DNA of 64,000 nucleotides from Ornithobacterium rhinotracheale. GTDB lineage: Bacteria > Bacteroidota > Bacteroidia > Flavobacteriales > Weeksellaceae. Shown here in pieces: positions 8,225 to 17,282 of this stretch. The stretch's first letter is position 1. Each line of letters begins with the position of its first letter. The stretch spans positions 2,343,356-2,407,355 of the forward strand of contig NZ_CP094846.1 of NCBI RefSeq assembly GCF_022832975.1, given 5' to 3'. The notes beneath the pieces are model-generated. The model saw only the letters and a program-made list of their open reading frames with translations. It had not been told where the DNA came from and ran no database searches. A program made the translations under genes and the position numbers.

Positions 8225-9677
8225 ATTACTTAGTTCTGCCAGTGCTGATTTTCACGGCGTGCAATATAACGACAAGAAAGTTAAAAACGAAAAAGGAGAG
8301 TTAATGCAAATGAAAAACTTCCCATCGTTTATCAATGCCGAGAGCAGTAAAGAGCAGGTTCGTGATTATTTAAAATCTATTTCAAAAAGCGACAAGGTTA
8401 AAAAGCCTCAATTTCATGCCGTGATTTCTACAAAATTTCAAGAACACACGAAAGAAGAACTCACACAAGTAGCGGAAGATTTTATGCAGGAAATGGGCTA
8501 TGAAAAACAACCCTATATAGTCGTTTTTCATAAGGATACGGAAAATAATCATGTGCATATAGTCTCCACAAGAGTGAGCAAGGAAACAGGCAAAAAGATT
8601 AATGACAGCTTTGAGAAATTAAAATCTCAAAGGGCGTTGAATTATGCTATGGAAAAGAATTTTGGTATAAAAACAAAAGCTGATTTAGAGAATCTTTTGT
8701 CTTACCAGTTTAGCACACTAAATCAATTACAAATATTACTAGAAAGAAGTGGTTTCAAAATTTCACAAAACAAAAAAAATTCTAACGCTAGTGATATTTT
8801 GAGAAACGGAGTGAGGGAAAAGACTATAGAACACAATCAAATAACTTTTTCCACCATAACAAAAGATAGACGAAGTCGACAGCTCAAAGCGATTTTAGAA
8901 AAATATAAAAATAATTATTCTAATAAGGTTTTCAAGGTAATAGACGATAGAGCTGAAAAAGGACTAAAAGATAATCCAAATGCAGGAGAAAAAGCCGAAA
9001 AAACAAAATTTGAATACGAGAGTGAATTGCAAGAAAAGTTGAGAGAGATATTTGGGGTTGATATCGTTTTTCATTTTAAAGAGGATAAGCAACCATTCGG
9101 TTATACGCTGATTGACCACACCACTCAAAAAGTCTACAAGGGAAGTGATATAATGAAGATGAAAGACTTATTTGATTTTACTCAAGATACGATTAATAAA
9201 AGAGATTTTGAACAAATCAAAGATTACAATTTGCGTGGAGAAAAGGATAGAGCTGTTTTACTTTCTTTTCTGCAACAGAAAAATCGAGACATTAAAGATT
9301 TTATGTTGTTCAGAAGTAAAAAGGAAAATAATAAAAATGTTTTCGAAAAGACTAAAGATGAAGTGAGGGAATATGTGAGAAAACCAAAAGCTGAAATCCC
9401 TATATCTATTATTGAAGATGAAGAAGGAAAAAAATATGTTATTCACGAGCAATACCATCAGATACACGAGTTAAGTTATCTGATAGGAGAAAAAGCATAT
9501 CAAGAATATGTGGGCGGAATGCTTGGAGAAAATAATAAAAACACACAACAAAGTTCACAATCTGAAAGTTTAAATATTATTTCAGATGTAATGAAAGAAC
9601 TAAGTAAAAGTGCCTATGTAGGAAGAGATAGAACAGAGGACGAATTTAAAAAGAGAAAAAGAAAAAAACGAAGATAA
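8214..9677 (+). CDS. Relaxase / mobilisation nuclease
   Basis: 487 residues from ATG 8214, which overlaps the end of the accessory gene; the frame is open from 8187 but that start would overlap more. The metal-binding motif is seen as FHKDTENNHVHIV (H106, D108, H113, H115), with a candidate nicking Tyr near the N-terminus (HGVQYNDKK). The rest is a charged, helical C-terminal part ending FKKRKRKKRR. It would nick oriT and stay covalently bound to the transferred strand. The family looks MOBP/MobB-like by motif order; this assignment is tentative. Confidence 0.82.
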   Translation: MIVKLLSSASADFHGVQYNDKKVKNEKGELMQMKNFPSFINAESSKEQVRDYLKSISKSDKVKKPQFHAVISTKFQEHTKEELTQVAEDFMQEMGYEKQPYIVVFHKDTENNHVHIVSTRVSKETGKKINDSFEKLKSQRALNYAMEKNFGIKTKADLENLLSYQFSTLNQLQILLERSGFKISQNKKNSNASDILRNGVREKTIEHNQITFSTITKDRRSRQLKAILEKYKNNYSNKVFKVIDDRAEKGLKDNPNAGEKAEKTKFEYESELQEKLREIFGVDIVFHFKEDKQPFGYTLIDHTTQKVYKGSDIMKMKDLFDFTQDTINKRDFEQIKDYNLRGEKDRAVLLSFLQQKNRDIKDFMLFRSKKENNKNVFEKTKDEVREYVRKPKAEIPISIIEDEEGKKYVIHEQYHQIHELSYLIGEKAYQEYVGGMLGENNKNTQQSSQSESLNIISDVMKELSKSAYVGRDRTEDEFKKRKRKKRR

Positions 9678-9678
9678 A

Positions 9679-10341
9679 ATGATTATCACATTTGCCACAC
9701 AAAAAGGGGGCGTAGGAAAAACGACACTTGCCGTAGCCTTTGCCAATTATCTTTCTTTATTCAAAGAAAAGAAAGTAAATGTCTTTGATTTTGATTTTCA
9801 AAAATCATTCTATCAAAAGTGGGAAGAAGACGAAACGCTTGATAAAGACAAACTTTATGAAGTGCAGAAGCTTGAAGATTCTATGATAGAAGATGAAGAT
9901 AAATCACTGATTAGTCTTCCACGAATTAGCGATATGAAAGAAAGCAAAGAAATCTATCTATTTGATTTGGCAGGAACACTGGACGATAGATATGCCGATG
10001 TTTTGATTTACAGCGATTATATCGTTATTCCGTTTGAATATTCCGATGTATCGGTAAAATCTACGCTTGTTTTTATCAATCTCTTAGGGATGATTGAGAG
10101 TGGGAGTGATAAAATTTTTGTCAGAAGTAAATACGACAAAGGATATAATTACAAGAATCAAGATGGCATGGATACAGAACTTAAAAAATATGGAAAATTA
10201 ATAGACACCCCTGTTTACAAAAGAAATGTTTTACAGGCTATTGGTACAAGAGAGTTAAATTATGAACAGAAAAGAGCAGTTGAACCGACCTTTTTGGAAA
10301 TAATTAATTATATCAATGAAACAGCGCAGATTACCATTTAA
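9679..10341 (+). CDS. ParA/MinD-type ATPase (conjugation-associated, TraA-like)
   Basis: 220 residues. A deviant Walker A motif at residues 8-16 (QKGGVGKTT) with the signature lysine, then FDFDFQKS and IYLFDLAGTLDD as switch regions. ParA-like proteins open the tra operon of many Bacteroidota ICEs, where they are called TraA. No parB-like gene is adjacent. The start lies 1 base after the relaxase stop, so it is in the same operon. Confidence 0.8.
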   Translation: MIITFATQKGGVGKTTLAVAFANYLSLFKEKKVNVFDFDFQKSFYQKWEEDETLDKDKLYEVQKLEDSMIEDEDKSLISLPRISDMKESKEIYLFDLAGTLDDRYADVLIYSDYIVIPFEYSDVSVKSTLVFINLLGMIESGSDKIFVRSKYDKGYNYKNQDGMDTELKKYGKLIDTPVYKRNVLQAIGTRELNYEQKRAVEPTFLEIINYINETAQITI

Positions 10342-10597
10342 CATCACATTAGAGAGAAAATACAACGATATTAATGTTGAGCGATTCATTATTGACTGGA
10401 AGCAAAGCAAGGAACAGAGAAGAGAACGAATTATAAATATTGATAACGACCTACACATTGAACTCGGAAAATTCAATACTTATGATATAAAGATAGATGA
10501 AATCATTGACTTGGGAATGCGATACGCACTCGGAAAGCAAGAATTTAGAAAAATGATTGCCCAGCTCATTGATTACAAAAAAGAAGAAGAATTTTAA
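10316..10597 (+). CDS. Small protein of the ICE transfer operon, unknown function
   Basis: 93 residues, starting 26 bases inside the end of the ParA-like gene. Charged and helical (FIIDWKQSKEQRRERIINIDND), with ELGKFNTYDIKIDEIIDLGMRYALGKQEFRKM at its C-terminal half. It sits where other ICEs encode TraB/TraC-like partners of the ParA protein. No domain is recognised. Confidence 0.65.
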   Translation: MKQRRLPFNITLERKYNDINVERFIIDWKQSKEQRRERIINIDNDLHIELGKFNTYDIKIDEIIDLGMRYALGKQEFRKMIAQLIDYKKEEEF

Positions 10598-10612
10598 AAA
10601 CCAACAACAAAG

Positions 10613-11125
10613 ATGACTCTAAAATTTATAAGTATCGTCCTTTTCGTCTACATAATTTATTATGCAGGAAATATCATTTATGATTTATTTCTAAAAAAAG
10701 ATAAACCTCGAGAAGGAGAGGAAGAAGTACAACAATTTACATTAGGCGATTTAGCCAAAGAGACACAAGAGGAAATTGTTAATGTAGACATTGATGAGGC
10801 AGAAGAAATAAACGCCCCTGAAAGTTTCATAACAGATGAGCCAAACTTATTCGAATCAGAAGAACCCCAAAGAGTTTCTTTAAGCGAAATGCAAAGAAAA
10901 TTCGAAGAAGAGAGCAAATTAGAAGAAACCGAGAGTGAGAAACCTCAAAAAAATGAAAACGAAGAGGAAAACGCAGGAGGTTCATCGAACGAAAACGAAA
11001 AAGAGGTTAGGCAAAATCCCAAAAAAAGATTCAAGGATATTTTAAAGGAGGCGGAAACCAGTGTTAGGATGATAGACAATATCGATGGAGAAAAAGTATA
11101 TAATATAGTACAGAAAAACCATTAA
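10613..11125 (+). CDS. Membrane-anchored acidic protein of the transfer operon
   Basis: 170 residues. One N-terminal transmembrane helix (FISIVLFVYIIYYAGNIIYDLF), then a long Glu-rich, probably disordered middle, then a conserved-looking C-terminal module RFKDILKEAETSVRMIDNIDG. The same module recurs at the end of the protein at 26292-26666 (TFKDIVRQAEQTIHFDEENG). Position before traE suggests a role in the transfer complex, like TraD-labelled proteins of other ICEs; the function is unknown. Confidence 0.65.
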   Translation: MTLKFISIVLFVYIIYYAGNIIYDLFLKKDKPREGEEEVQQFTLGDLAKETQEEIVNVDIDEAEEINAPESFITDEPNLFESEEPQRVSLSEMQRKFEEESKLEETESEKPQKNENEEENAGGSSNENEKEVRQNPKKRFKDILKEAETSVRMIDNIDGEKVYNIVQKNH

Positions 11126-11136
11126 TTTTTTAATGT

Positions 11137-11478
11137 ATGAATAGATTTATTAATGATGGCACAAGAGTGTCAAAGGAAACACGAAGAAAAGTAATGTTTG
11201 CCTTATTTTTATTAGCCGTATGTTCAACACCAGTATTAGCTGGAGATGGAAAAGCCGCAATCACAGAGGCGGTAGGCTCTATCCAAGGATACTGGTCAGA
11301 AATCAAGAAATTGATTTACGCTATTGGTGGAGTCGTTGGGCTTATTGGAGGTTTGCGCATTTACAACAAATGGACAAATGGAGACCAAGACATCAACAAG
11401 GAAATCATGGGATGGGGAGGAGCTTGTTTATTTTTACTTCTGATGCCGTCATTTGTTGACTCATTCTTTAAAGCTTAA
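11137..11478 (+). CDS. traE: TraE-like conjugal transfer protein (DUF4134)
   Basis: 113 residues: an N-terminal hydrophobic segment (VMFALFLLAVCSTPVLAGDG, probable signal), then IQGYWSEIKKLIYAIGGVVGLIGGLRIYNKWTNGDQDINKEIMGWGG, the DUF4134 core with a transmembrane helix, and a last hydrophobic helix. This is the VirB2/VirB3-region membrane protein of Bacteroidota type IV secretion systems. It is followed by traF and traG as in known elements. Confidence 0.85.
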   Translation: MNRFINDGTRVSKETRRKVMFALFLLAVCSTPVLAGDGKAAITEAVGSIQGYWSEIKKLIYAIGGVVGLIGGLRIYNKWTNGDQDINKEIMGWGGACLFLLLMPSFVDSFFKA

Positions 11479-11488
11479 CCTTGAAGAA

Positions 11489-11797
11489 ATGAGTGTCTTT
11501 TACCTATACAAGGGGTTAAAAAAGCCCCTTGTATTCTTCGGATTAAAGGATAAATATATTTATAGAGCATTAGGTTGTGCAATAGTTGGTTTTATATTAA
11601 TTGCCATATTATCCAATACCATAGGAATATTAGGAATTATCATAGGAGGGGCAATCGGAGGAGGAGGAATATGGTTATGTTTTAGAGTGCAAGATAAAAA
11701 AGGATTATTCAATAAAACAAGAAACAACGAGGAATTACACATTTTCCCTAAAAAATTAAAGAGTAAAAAAACACGACACAAATTCAGTAAAAAATGA
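11489..11797 (+). CDS. traF: TraF-like conjugal transfer protein (DUF4133)
   Basis: 102 residues from ATG 11489 (the frame opens at 11453, inside traE, but MSVFYLYKGLKKPLVFFGLK is the usual N-terminus). Two adjacent hydrophobic helices (residues 25-60, with GGAIGGGG) and a basic tail, fitting DUF4133, a VirB3-like inner membrane protein. It overlaps the traG start by 4 bases (ATGA). Confidence 0.82.
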   Translation: MSVFYLYKGLKKPLVFFGLKDKYIYRALGCAIVGFILIAILSNTIGILGIIIGGAIGGGGIWLCFRVQDKKGLFNKTRNNEELHIFPKKLKSKKTRHKFSKK

Positions 11798-14700
11798 AAA
11801 CTAAGAGCTTTGAAATTCCCTTTATAGGTTATGATTATGGAAAGGAGCATAATTGGAAATATGATGCTCTCATTGGAACTTATGGAAATCCAGTAATTGG
11901 AATTAAAATCAAAAATATTGTAGAACAATATTCAGCAGATCCTGATAGATATGAGCAGTTTCATACGATTTTAAACCAAGTCATTTCTATCATAGGGGAA
12001 AATCATATCGTTCAAAAGTTAGACATTTTTGCTAAGAAAAAATATGTGGCTGAAAAAGAAACAGAGTTTTTACAACAAAAATACTCCGAGCATTTCGATG
12101 GTAGAATTTATAAAACCATTGATACCATTCTATTGTTCACGGATTTACTAGATAAAAACAAGAAAAAATATAAATTTTCAGAGAAAGCGTACAAAGAACT
12201 TCGAGACAAGAGCGAAAAAGTATTTATGCTTTTAGAACAAAGCGAGTGCGAACCCGAATGGCTGTTTGAAAAAGATTTTGAATATTACATTGGAGGAACA
12301 CTCCGTATGGATTTTTCTTCATTACCTGTATTCAATAATATAAAATCAACGAACGAACATTTAAGAATTGGAAAATCTTATGTAAAAACTATTTCATTTG
12401 TAGATGTAGAAAACATTGATTTGCCTAATGAGATTGAGCCTTATGCCACCTTAGGGGGTAACGGAGCGGTTTCTAATTTGGCAGTAGATAATTTTGCGTT
12501 TCTCAACGAATTAGAGGACTATCAGACCATTATTTACAATCAAGTGATTGCAATTCCGCCTCAAGTGCAACGCCAAAGAGAATTAGACAAAAAGAAGAAA
12601 AAACACGAGGGTGTTGCTAAAAACGCTCCATCAAATGCTATTGTAGCCGAAGAGATTGAAGAACTATTGCATAACATTGCCATAGATGGGCAGTTGATTG
12701 TGGATGCACATTTTTCACTGGTTTTTGCTTGTGAAGATTTTGAAAAAATGGAACAAACAAGCTCCATGATAGAAAACAAACTCTTTACGAAGGGAATAAT
12801 TGTGTCCAAGAATGCGTACAATCAATTGGAATTATTTAGGAGTGCGATTCCAGGCAATGCCGTGGAGTTACAAGATTACGATTTATTCACTACTACAAGC
12901 GAAGCAGGCTTATGTTTTTTTTTTAAAGAAAGTTACCCAGTAAACGAAAAGTCAAACTTTTATTTACGCTTTGCAGATAGACAAGGGGTTCCATTAAAAG
13001 TGGATACTTCTGATTTGCCAATGCAAACAGGTAGGATAAATAATAGAAATAAATTTGTACTTGGACCAAGTGGTAGCGGAAAATCATTCCTGATGAATAA
13101 TATCATCGAGCAATACCTTACCTATAATTACGATGTAGTGATTGTAGATACAGGAGATTCCTATTCAGGCACTTGTGCTTATAAAGGCGGACGCTACATT
13201 CAATATACGGAGGAAAAGCCGATTTCAATGAATCCTTTCAAGATGCAAAAGGAAGAATTTAATATTGAGAAAATTGAGTTTTTAACGAACTTAATTTTCT
13301 TGATTTGGCAAGGAGCCGATGCTACGATGAACACTACGCAAAAATCAATATTAGATAATGTTTTAATGTCTTATTATCATCAGCATTTTGCGGGAGGAAC
13401 TCCGTGGTGGAAGGAAAAATCTTCAGAAGACTTGTTGCTATATCTAAAAAAATATAATATTCACGAAGAGGACTTACATAATGACTTTGAAAGCCAGTTT
13501 CATCAAGAGGAGACGCTTTATGATATTTTAGATTTGCCTTATAATGCAACTACTGAACAAATTAAAGAGCAGGGCAAAAAAATGCTTAAGCTTTGGCATC
13601 CAGATAGAAATATTGGAAAAGCAGATTATGATGCAGATTATTATCTGAAAATTTATGAGGCCTATAATACGCTTACAGATGAGGAAAAAAGAAAAGTTTA
13701 TAACGAGACTGCACTGATTCTATCACAACACCATACACCAAGTATTAAAAAGCCTAAGAACGCCGCAGAATATGAAGAAGCTTTTAGAAATGAAATCATT
13801 AAACGCATTCAAAATCTAGAAGAAAAATTAGAGGTCAAGGAGCTTTCATTTAATAGCTTTTATGATTATTGTAGTGAATTCCTGCCTATTTATTTGAAAA
13901 ATAAAAAGCACCCTATTAGTGAGGGGGAATTTAATTTAAGGACTTTTTTATTTGTCTTGCGAGACTTTTATAAAGGCGGACGCTACGGCACAACCTTAAA
14001 TGAAGAGGCAGATTCTTCTTTATTTGATGAGCCTTTTATTGTTTTTGAAATTGATAACGTAAAGGATAACCCTAAGCTTTTCCCAATAGTTACGCTGATT
14101 ATTATGGATACATTCATTCAGAAAATGCGCCTAAGAGGACACAGGAGAAAAGCCCTTATCATTGAAGAGGCTTGGAAAGCCATTGCCTCCAAACTAATGG
14201 GGGGATACATCCTTTATCTTTATAAAACAGTTAGAAAATTTTGGGGAGAAGCCGTTGTAGTAACGCAAGAATTAGATGATATCATTGGCAATACTGTTGT
14301 AAAAGATTCTATCATCAACAATTCAGACACCTTTATTTTACTAGACCAAACTAAGTTTAAAGATAATTTTGATAGAATTGCCTCACTTCTATCATTAAAC
14401 CAAGTTGAGCAAAATAAAATATTTACTATCAATAATTTAAATAATAAGTATGGTAGAGGGAAATTTAAAGAATTCTACTTAAAACGAGGGGCGAAAGGAG
14501 AAGTCTATGGCAATGAAGTTTCGTTGGAACAATATCTTACCTACACAACGGAAAAGCCTGAAAAACGAGCCGTAAATTACTATTTAGAAGCCGTTGGAAA
14601 CTACGATGAAGCCCTAGAACTTTTCGTAAGCGATTTGAAAAAGTTCAAAGATAGTTTAGGTAATATGGTGTCTTTAGTTAATCTATATGAAAAGCCTTTA

Positions 14701-14850
14701 GATAAAGAGGTTATGGCCTTTTATCACACTTTTAAAAATCAACATAGAGGTAAGAATGTTTTTAAAATATTAGAAAAACAATTAGAAGAACAGGAACTAA
14801 AATTAAAAGATTTTATAAAAACAAAAAGCTATGAAAAACAAGTGGTTTAG
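11794..14850 (+). CDS. traG: TraG/VirB4-type conjugation ATPase with inserted J-domain
   Basis: 1018 residues; TraG of this type is usually about 830. The N-terminal VirB4 domain is followed by Walker A GPSGSGKS (residues 424-431). Walker B is ALIIEEAW (E791-E792), with EEADSSLFDE and VVTQELDDIIGN blocks typical of Bacteroidota TraG. Between them lies extra sequence that includes a complete J-domain at about residues 572-638 (LYDILDLPYNATTEQI, HPD at 602-604, YLKIYEAYNTLTDEEKRKVYNE). VirB4 proteins power pilus assembly and substrate transfer at the inner membrane. The J-domain suggests a link to a DnaK chaperone. No frameshift is seen around the insertion. Confidence 0.9.
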   Translation: MKTKSFEIPFIGYDYGKEHNWKYDALIGTYGNPVIGIKIKNIVEQYSADPDRYEQFHTILNQVISIIGENHIVQKLDIFAKKKYVAEKETEFLQQKYSEHFDGRIYKTIDTILLFTDLLDKNKKKYKFSEKAYKELRDKSEKVFMLLEQSECEPEWLFEKDFEYYIGGTLRMDFSSLPVFNNIKSTNEHLRIGKSYVKTISFVDVENIDLPNEIEPYATLGGNGAVSNLAVDNFAFLNELEDYQTIIYNQVIAIPPQVQRQRELDKKKKKHEGVAKNAPSNAIVAEEIEELLHNIAIDGQLIVDAHFSLVFACEDFEKMEQTSSMIENKLFTKGIIVSKNAYNQLELFRSAIPGNAVELQDYDLFTTTSEAGLCFFFKESYPVNEKSNFYLRFADRQGVPLKVDTSDLPMQTGRINNRNKFVLGPSGSGKSFLMNNIIEQYLTYNYDVVIVDTGDSYSGTCAYKGGRYIQYTEEKPISMNPFKMQKEEFNIEKIEFLTNLIFLIWQGADATMNTTQKSILDNVLMSYYHQHFAGGTPWWKEKSSEDLLLYLKKYNIHEEDLHNDFESQFHQEETLYDILDLPYNATTEQIKEQGKKMLKLWHPDRNIGKADYDADYYLKIYEAYNTLTDEEKRKVYNETALILSQHHTPSIKKPKNAAEYEEAFRNEIIKRIQNLEEKLEVKELSFNSFYDYCSEFLPIYLKNKKHPISEGEFNLRTFLFVLRDFYKGGRYGTTLNEEADSSLFDEPFIVFEIDNVKDNPKLFPIVTLIIMDTFIQKMRLRGHRRKALIIEEAWKAIASKLMGGYILYLYKTVRKFWGEAVVVTQELDDIIGNTVVKDSIINNSDTFILLDQTKFKDNFDRIASLLSLNQVEQNKIFTINNLNNKYGRGKFKEFYLKRGAKGEVYGNEVSLEQYLTYTTEKPEKRAVNYYLEAVGNYDEALELFVSDLKKFKDSLGNMVSLVNLYEKPLDKEVMAFYHTFKNQHRGKNVFKILEKQLEEQELKLKDFIKTKSYEKQVV

Positions 14851-15490
14851 TATAATTGTAATCTTATTTCCTTTCATGCTCAATGCGCAGGAGCTTTATA
14901 TTGATGTGGCAACAGATTTAGCTTTAGCTAACTATGCTAAAAATATAAAGAAAGGACAAAATGAAACTAATGAAAAACTAACTCAGCTACAAAAAGCACA
15001 AGCTTTTGTATCCTCTCAATTAGTCATTGTAAATGATATTCAGGATAAAGTATACAAGGGGTTAAAAGAGGTTTCAGGGACACTATCTAATGGAATTCAA
15101 ATTAAAAATATATATGAAAGATTAGATAGATGTAGAAAATATTCAAGTAATATCAAAGATTTAATAAGAAGGCATCCACAATATGCAATATTTGGAGAAG
15201 CGGCAGCTAGAGAATCTTATCAAAGAATTTTACAAATAGGAACTAACGCAACCAATATAATAACAAGTAGTGAAACCAATCTAGCCACAGCAGGCGATAG
15301 ATATAAATTATTATTTGAAATAGAACAAGATGTAAGAGATTTATCTATTTCGCTAATAGGTATACAATTAGCATTAGAGAACGCAGAAAGAGTTGGCTTT
15401 TGGCAAAGCCTAAATCCTTTTCAAGGATACATCAATACAGATAAAGATATTGTAAGAAACATAATGGATAAGTATAAAAAAAGATTTTAA
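14831..15490 (+). CDS. Secreted helical transfer-operon protein, paralogue 1 (TraI/VirB5-position)
   Basis: 219 residues with signal peptide (MKNKWFSIIVILFPFMLNAQ), then long helices with KLTQLQKAQAFVSSQLVIVNDIQDKVYKGL and RRHPQYAIF. The C-terminal end FQGYINTDKDIVRNIMDKYKK matches the ends of the next two proteins. It begins inside the end of traG (20-base overlap). In other ICEs the gene after traG is TraI (DUF4141, TrbJ/VirB5-like). The position fits, but the family match is not certain. Confidence 0.65.
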   Translation: MKNKWFSIIVILFPFMLNAQELYIDVATDLALANYAKNIKKGQNETNEKLTQLQKAQAFVSSQLVIVNDIQDKVYKGLKEVSGTLSNGIQIKNIYERLDRCRKYSSNIKDLIRRHPQYAIFGEAAARESYQRILQIGTNATNIITSSETNLATAGDRYKLLFEIEQDVRDLSISLIGIQLALENAERVGFWQSLNPFQGYINTDKDIVRNIMDKYKKRF

Positions 15491-15491
15491 A

Positions 15492-16181
15492 ATGAAAAAA
15501 AGATTTCTTTTTACCGCATTTATATTATGCCATTTTGTGCTTCAATCTCACGGAGGTAGAGAAACTCTTAAAGGTCCGTGGGAGAAAGAACATGTTTCTT
15601 TTCCGATGATGAATCAAGAGATACGACACGCACTGGAAGAGAACGATAGACAAGAAGATTTAAACAAAAAACATACGAAAAACACGGCTACTGAAGCAGT
15701 GAATAAAGAGCAGTGGAAAAAATTCAAAGAAGTAAAAACTAAAATACAAAACCGATTAAGAATTGTTGATTTTGCTCTACAAGCCATCCCCACAGGCTAT
15801 GTAATTACGCAGAAAACAAAAGAAATAAAAAGAAATCAAGAAAGGATAATTCACGAGATTAAAACCGCACCCTATGCAATACAAGAAGTTTTACCAAAAC
15901 AAGTAGGATTCATCGACGACTTACAAATGACGACTCGCCTACTATTAGGAATCGTAGCTTCATATGGAACTATAAATCAAATGGAAAAAGCAGAAAGACA
16001 AATTTTACTAAAATATGCGTTGGGAGAAGTGGAGAGATTAGAATCTAATTCATTCAATATACTAATGATGATTCGTTTTGCAAAAGACAGGATGAGACTC
16101 AAACAATCAACTTTAAGATATTATGTAAATAGAGATAAAGAAATAGTGGGAAGTATTTTAGGTAAAATAAAAAAATTATAA
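15492..16181 (+). CDS. Secreted helical transfer-operon protein, paralogue 2
   Basis: 229 residues, signal peptide at the N-terminus (MKKRFLFTAFILCHFVLQSHG), then a mostly helical chain with KKFKEVKTKIQNRLRIVDFALQ. The C-terminal YVNRDKEIVGSILGKIKKL is the counterpart of the TDKDIV and QDKDIV ends of its neighbours. It starts 1 base after paralogue 1. It has diverged the most of the three. Likely periplasmic; role unknown. Confidence 0.65.
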   Translation: MKKRFLFTAFILCHFVLQSHGGRETLKGPWEKEHVSFPMMNQEIRHALEENDRQEDLNKKHTKNTATEAVNKEQWKKFKEVKTKIQNRLRIVDFALQAIPTGYVITQKTKEIKRNQERIIHEIKTAPYAIQEVLPKQVGFIDDLQMTTRLLLGIVASYGTINQMEKAERQILLKYALGEVERLESNSFNILMMIRFAKDRMRLKQSTLRYYVNRDKEIVGSILGKIKKL

Positions 16182-16183
16182 AA

Positions 16184-16852
16184 ATGAAAAAAGTAGCATT
16201 CATTCTCTTATTTATCTTTTTTAATCATTATGCAAACGCTCAATTGGCAGTAGTCAACGATAAACTAATGCTACAATTAGAAAAAAATCAAGAAGCGAGA
16301 AAACTTAGCAATAATAGATTTATAGAAAACTATGAAAAGGCAAAAGAAATCTATGAAGACGCAAGTAAGAAATCGGCAGAAATCATGGCAATTCACGAAA
16401 TGATTTACAATCAACTTTACAATGTGAATGAGTTATTTACAGATGTAAAGAGAATGAAATATTTCTACGAGTCAGCTCAAAAAATATTCAAGTATAGTAA
16501 AAAAGTAATTGAGTTAAGTGCAAAATATCCGCAATATGCTGTATGGCTTCATAAGCATTATCAAGCTGTATATCCGCAAGCAATAGCTCTACAAAATGAA
16601 TTGCAGGAGAAAGTATTAAAAGCGAATAAAAAGCTCCTTATGGACGCTTATGATAGAGATTTAGTGATATCTGAGATTCAAAGTAGAATGAAATTAATAG
16701 AGTTATCACTATTAACCATTATAATCGAAATAGAATTTAGCCAAAGTAGGGCTTATATTAATTCTATTCCAGTACTAGGAGATTATTACAATCAAGATAA
16801 AGATATTGTAAAAGATGTGATTTATAAAGTAAAAAAATGGAAACATTACTAA
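16184..16852 (+). CDS. Secreted helical transfer-operon protein, paralogue 3
   Basis: 222 residues with signal peptide (MKKVAFILLFIFFNHYANAQ). It shares with paralogue 1 the middle element (SAKYPQYAVW versus RRHPQYAIF) and the end IPVLGDYYNQDKDIVKDVIYKVKK. Starts 2 bases after paralogue 2. Likely a periplasmic part of the transfer machine with a helical VirB5/TrbJ-like character; this is inference from position and shape. Confidence 0.65.
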   Translation: MKKVAFILLFIFFNHYANAQLAVVNDKLMLQLEKNQEARKLSNNRFIENYEKAKEIYEDASKKSAEIMAIHEMIYNQLYNVNELFTDVKRMKYFYESAQKIFKYSKKVIELSAKYPQYAVWLHKHYQAVYPQAIALQNELQEKVLKANKKLLMDAYDRDLVISEIQSRMKLIELSLLTIIIEIEFSQSRAYINSIPVLGDYYNQDKDIVKDVIYKVKKWKHY

Positions 16853-16871
16853 ACACTAAAACTTATTAAAA

Positions 16872-17282
16872 ATGAAAAAATACATTGGATTAATCTTATT
16901 AGGACTTTGCATTTTTCTTTCTGCACAGCCTATACGGAGACTTAACGACCCATCCATAGTAGCACAACATAAACGAATGGTATTTGAACGATGGGGGGAC
17001 TGGAGACCTTATCCAAAATATTTCCTCGGTATTCAAACAAATGTAAATTATGCCACTGTTTGGGGGATGTGGGCGCCAAGTAGAAATAGGAGGTATAAGA
17101 ATGGTAAAGACATTCGACCATTAAAAGTAGGGGGAGAAGAGACATTGAGACTACTTAAAGCAGAGGTAATGAAAAAAGAGGCAGAGAAGATAAAAATTTC
17201 GGTAGACTCAATTCACTTAAGAACAAGGTCGGTGTACGTCGTCAAACTAAAGTTTACTGAGGCTAATATAGTAAACAATTAA
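16872..17282 (+). CDS. DUF5045-like transfer-operon protein, C-terminus replaced by IS sequence
   Basis: 136 residues with signal peptide (MKKYIGLILLGLCIFLSAQ), then RWGDWRPYPKYFLGIQTNVN, WGMWAPSRNRRYKNGKDIRPL and EADSI-like helix. This resembles DUF5045 proteins found between traI and traJ in Bacteroidota ICEs (from memory, not checked). The IS starts at 17233, so about the last 16 residues (VVKLKFTEANIVNN end) are IS-encoded and the native C-terminus is lost. A pseudogene is likely. Confidence 0.6.
   Translation: MKKYIGLILLGLCIFLSAQPIRRLNDPSIVAQHKRMVFERWGDWRPYPKYFLGIQTNVNYATVWGMWAPSRNRRYKNGKDIRPLKVGGEETLRLLKAEVMKKEAEKIKISVDSIHLRTRSVYVVKLKFTEANIVNN
17233..17257 (+). repeat. IS terminal inverted repeat, left
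   Basis: Begins TGTACGTCGTCAAACT and ends AAAGTTTAC. It pairs with 18691-18715 read on the other strand, 19 of 25 identical. Confidence 0.65.

Noticed and set aside
8512..8525. CCCTATATAGTC word inside the relaxase gene, like the oriT region
   Set aside because: One short match inside coding sequence with no spacing pattern; probably chance.
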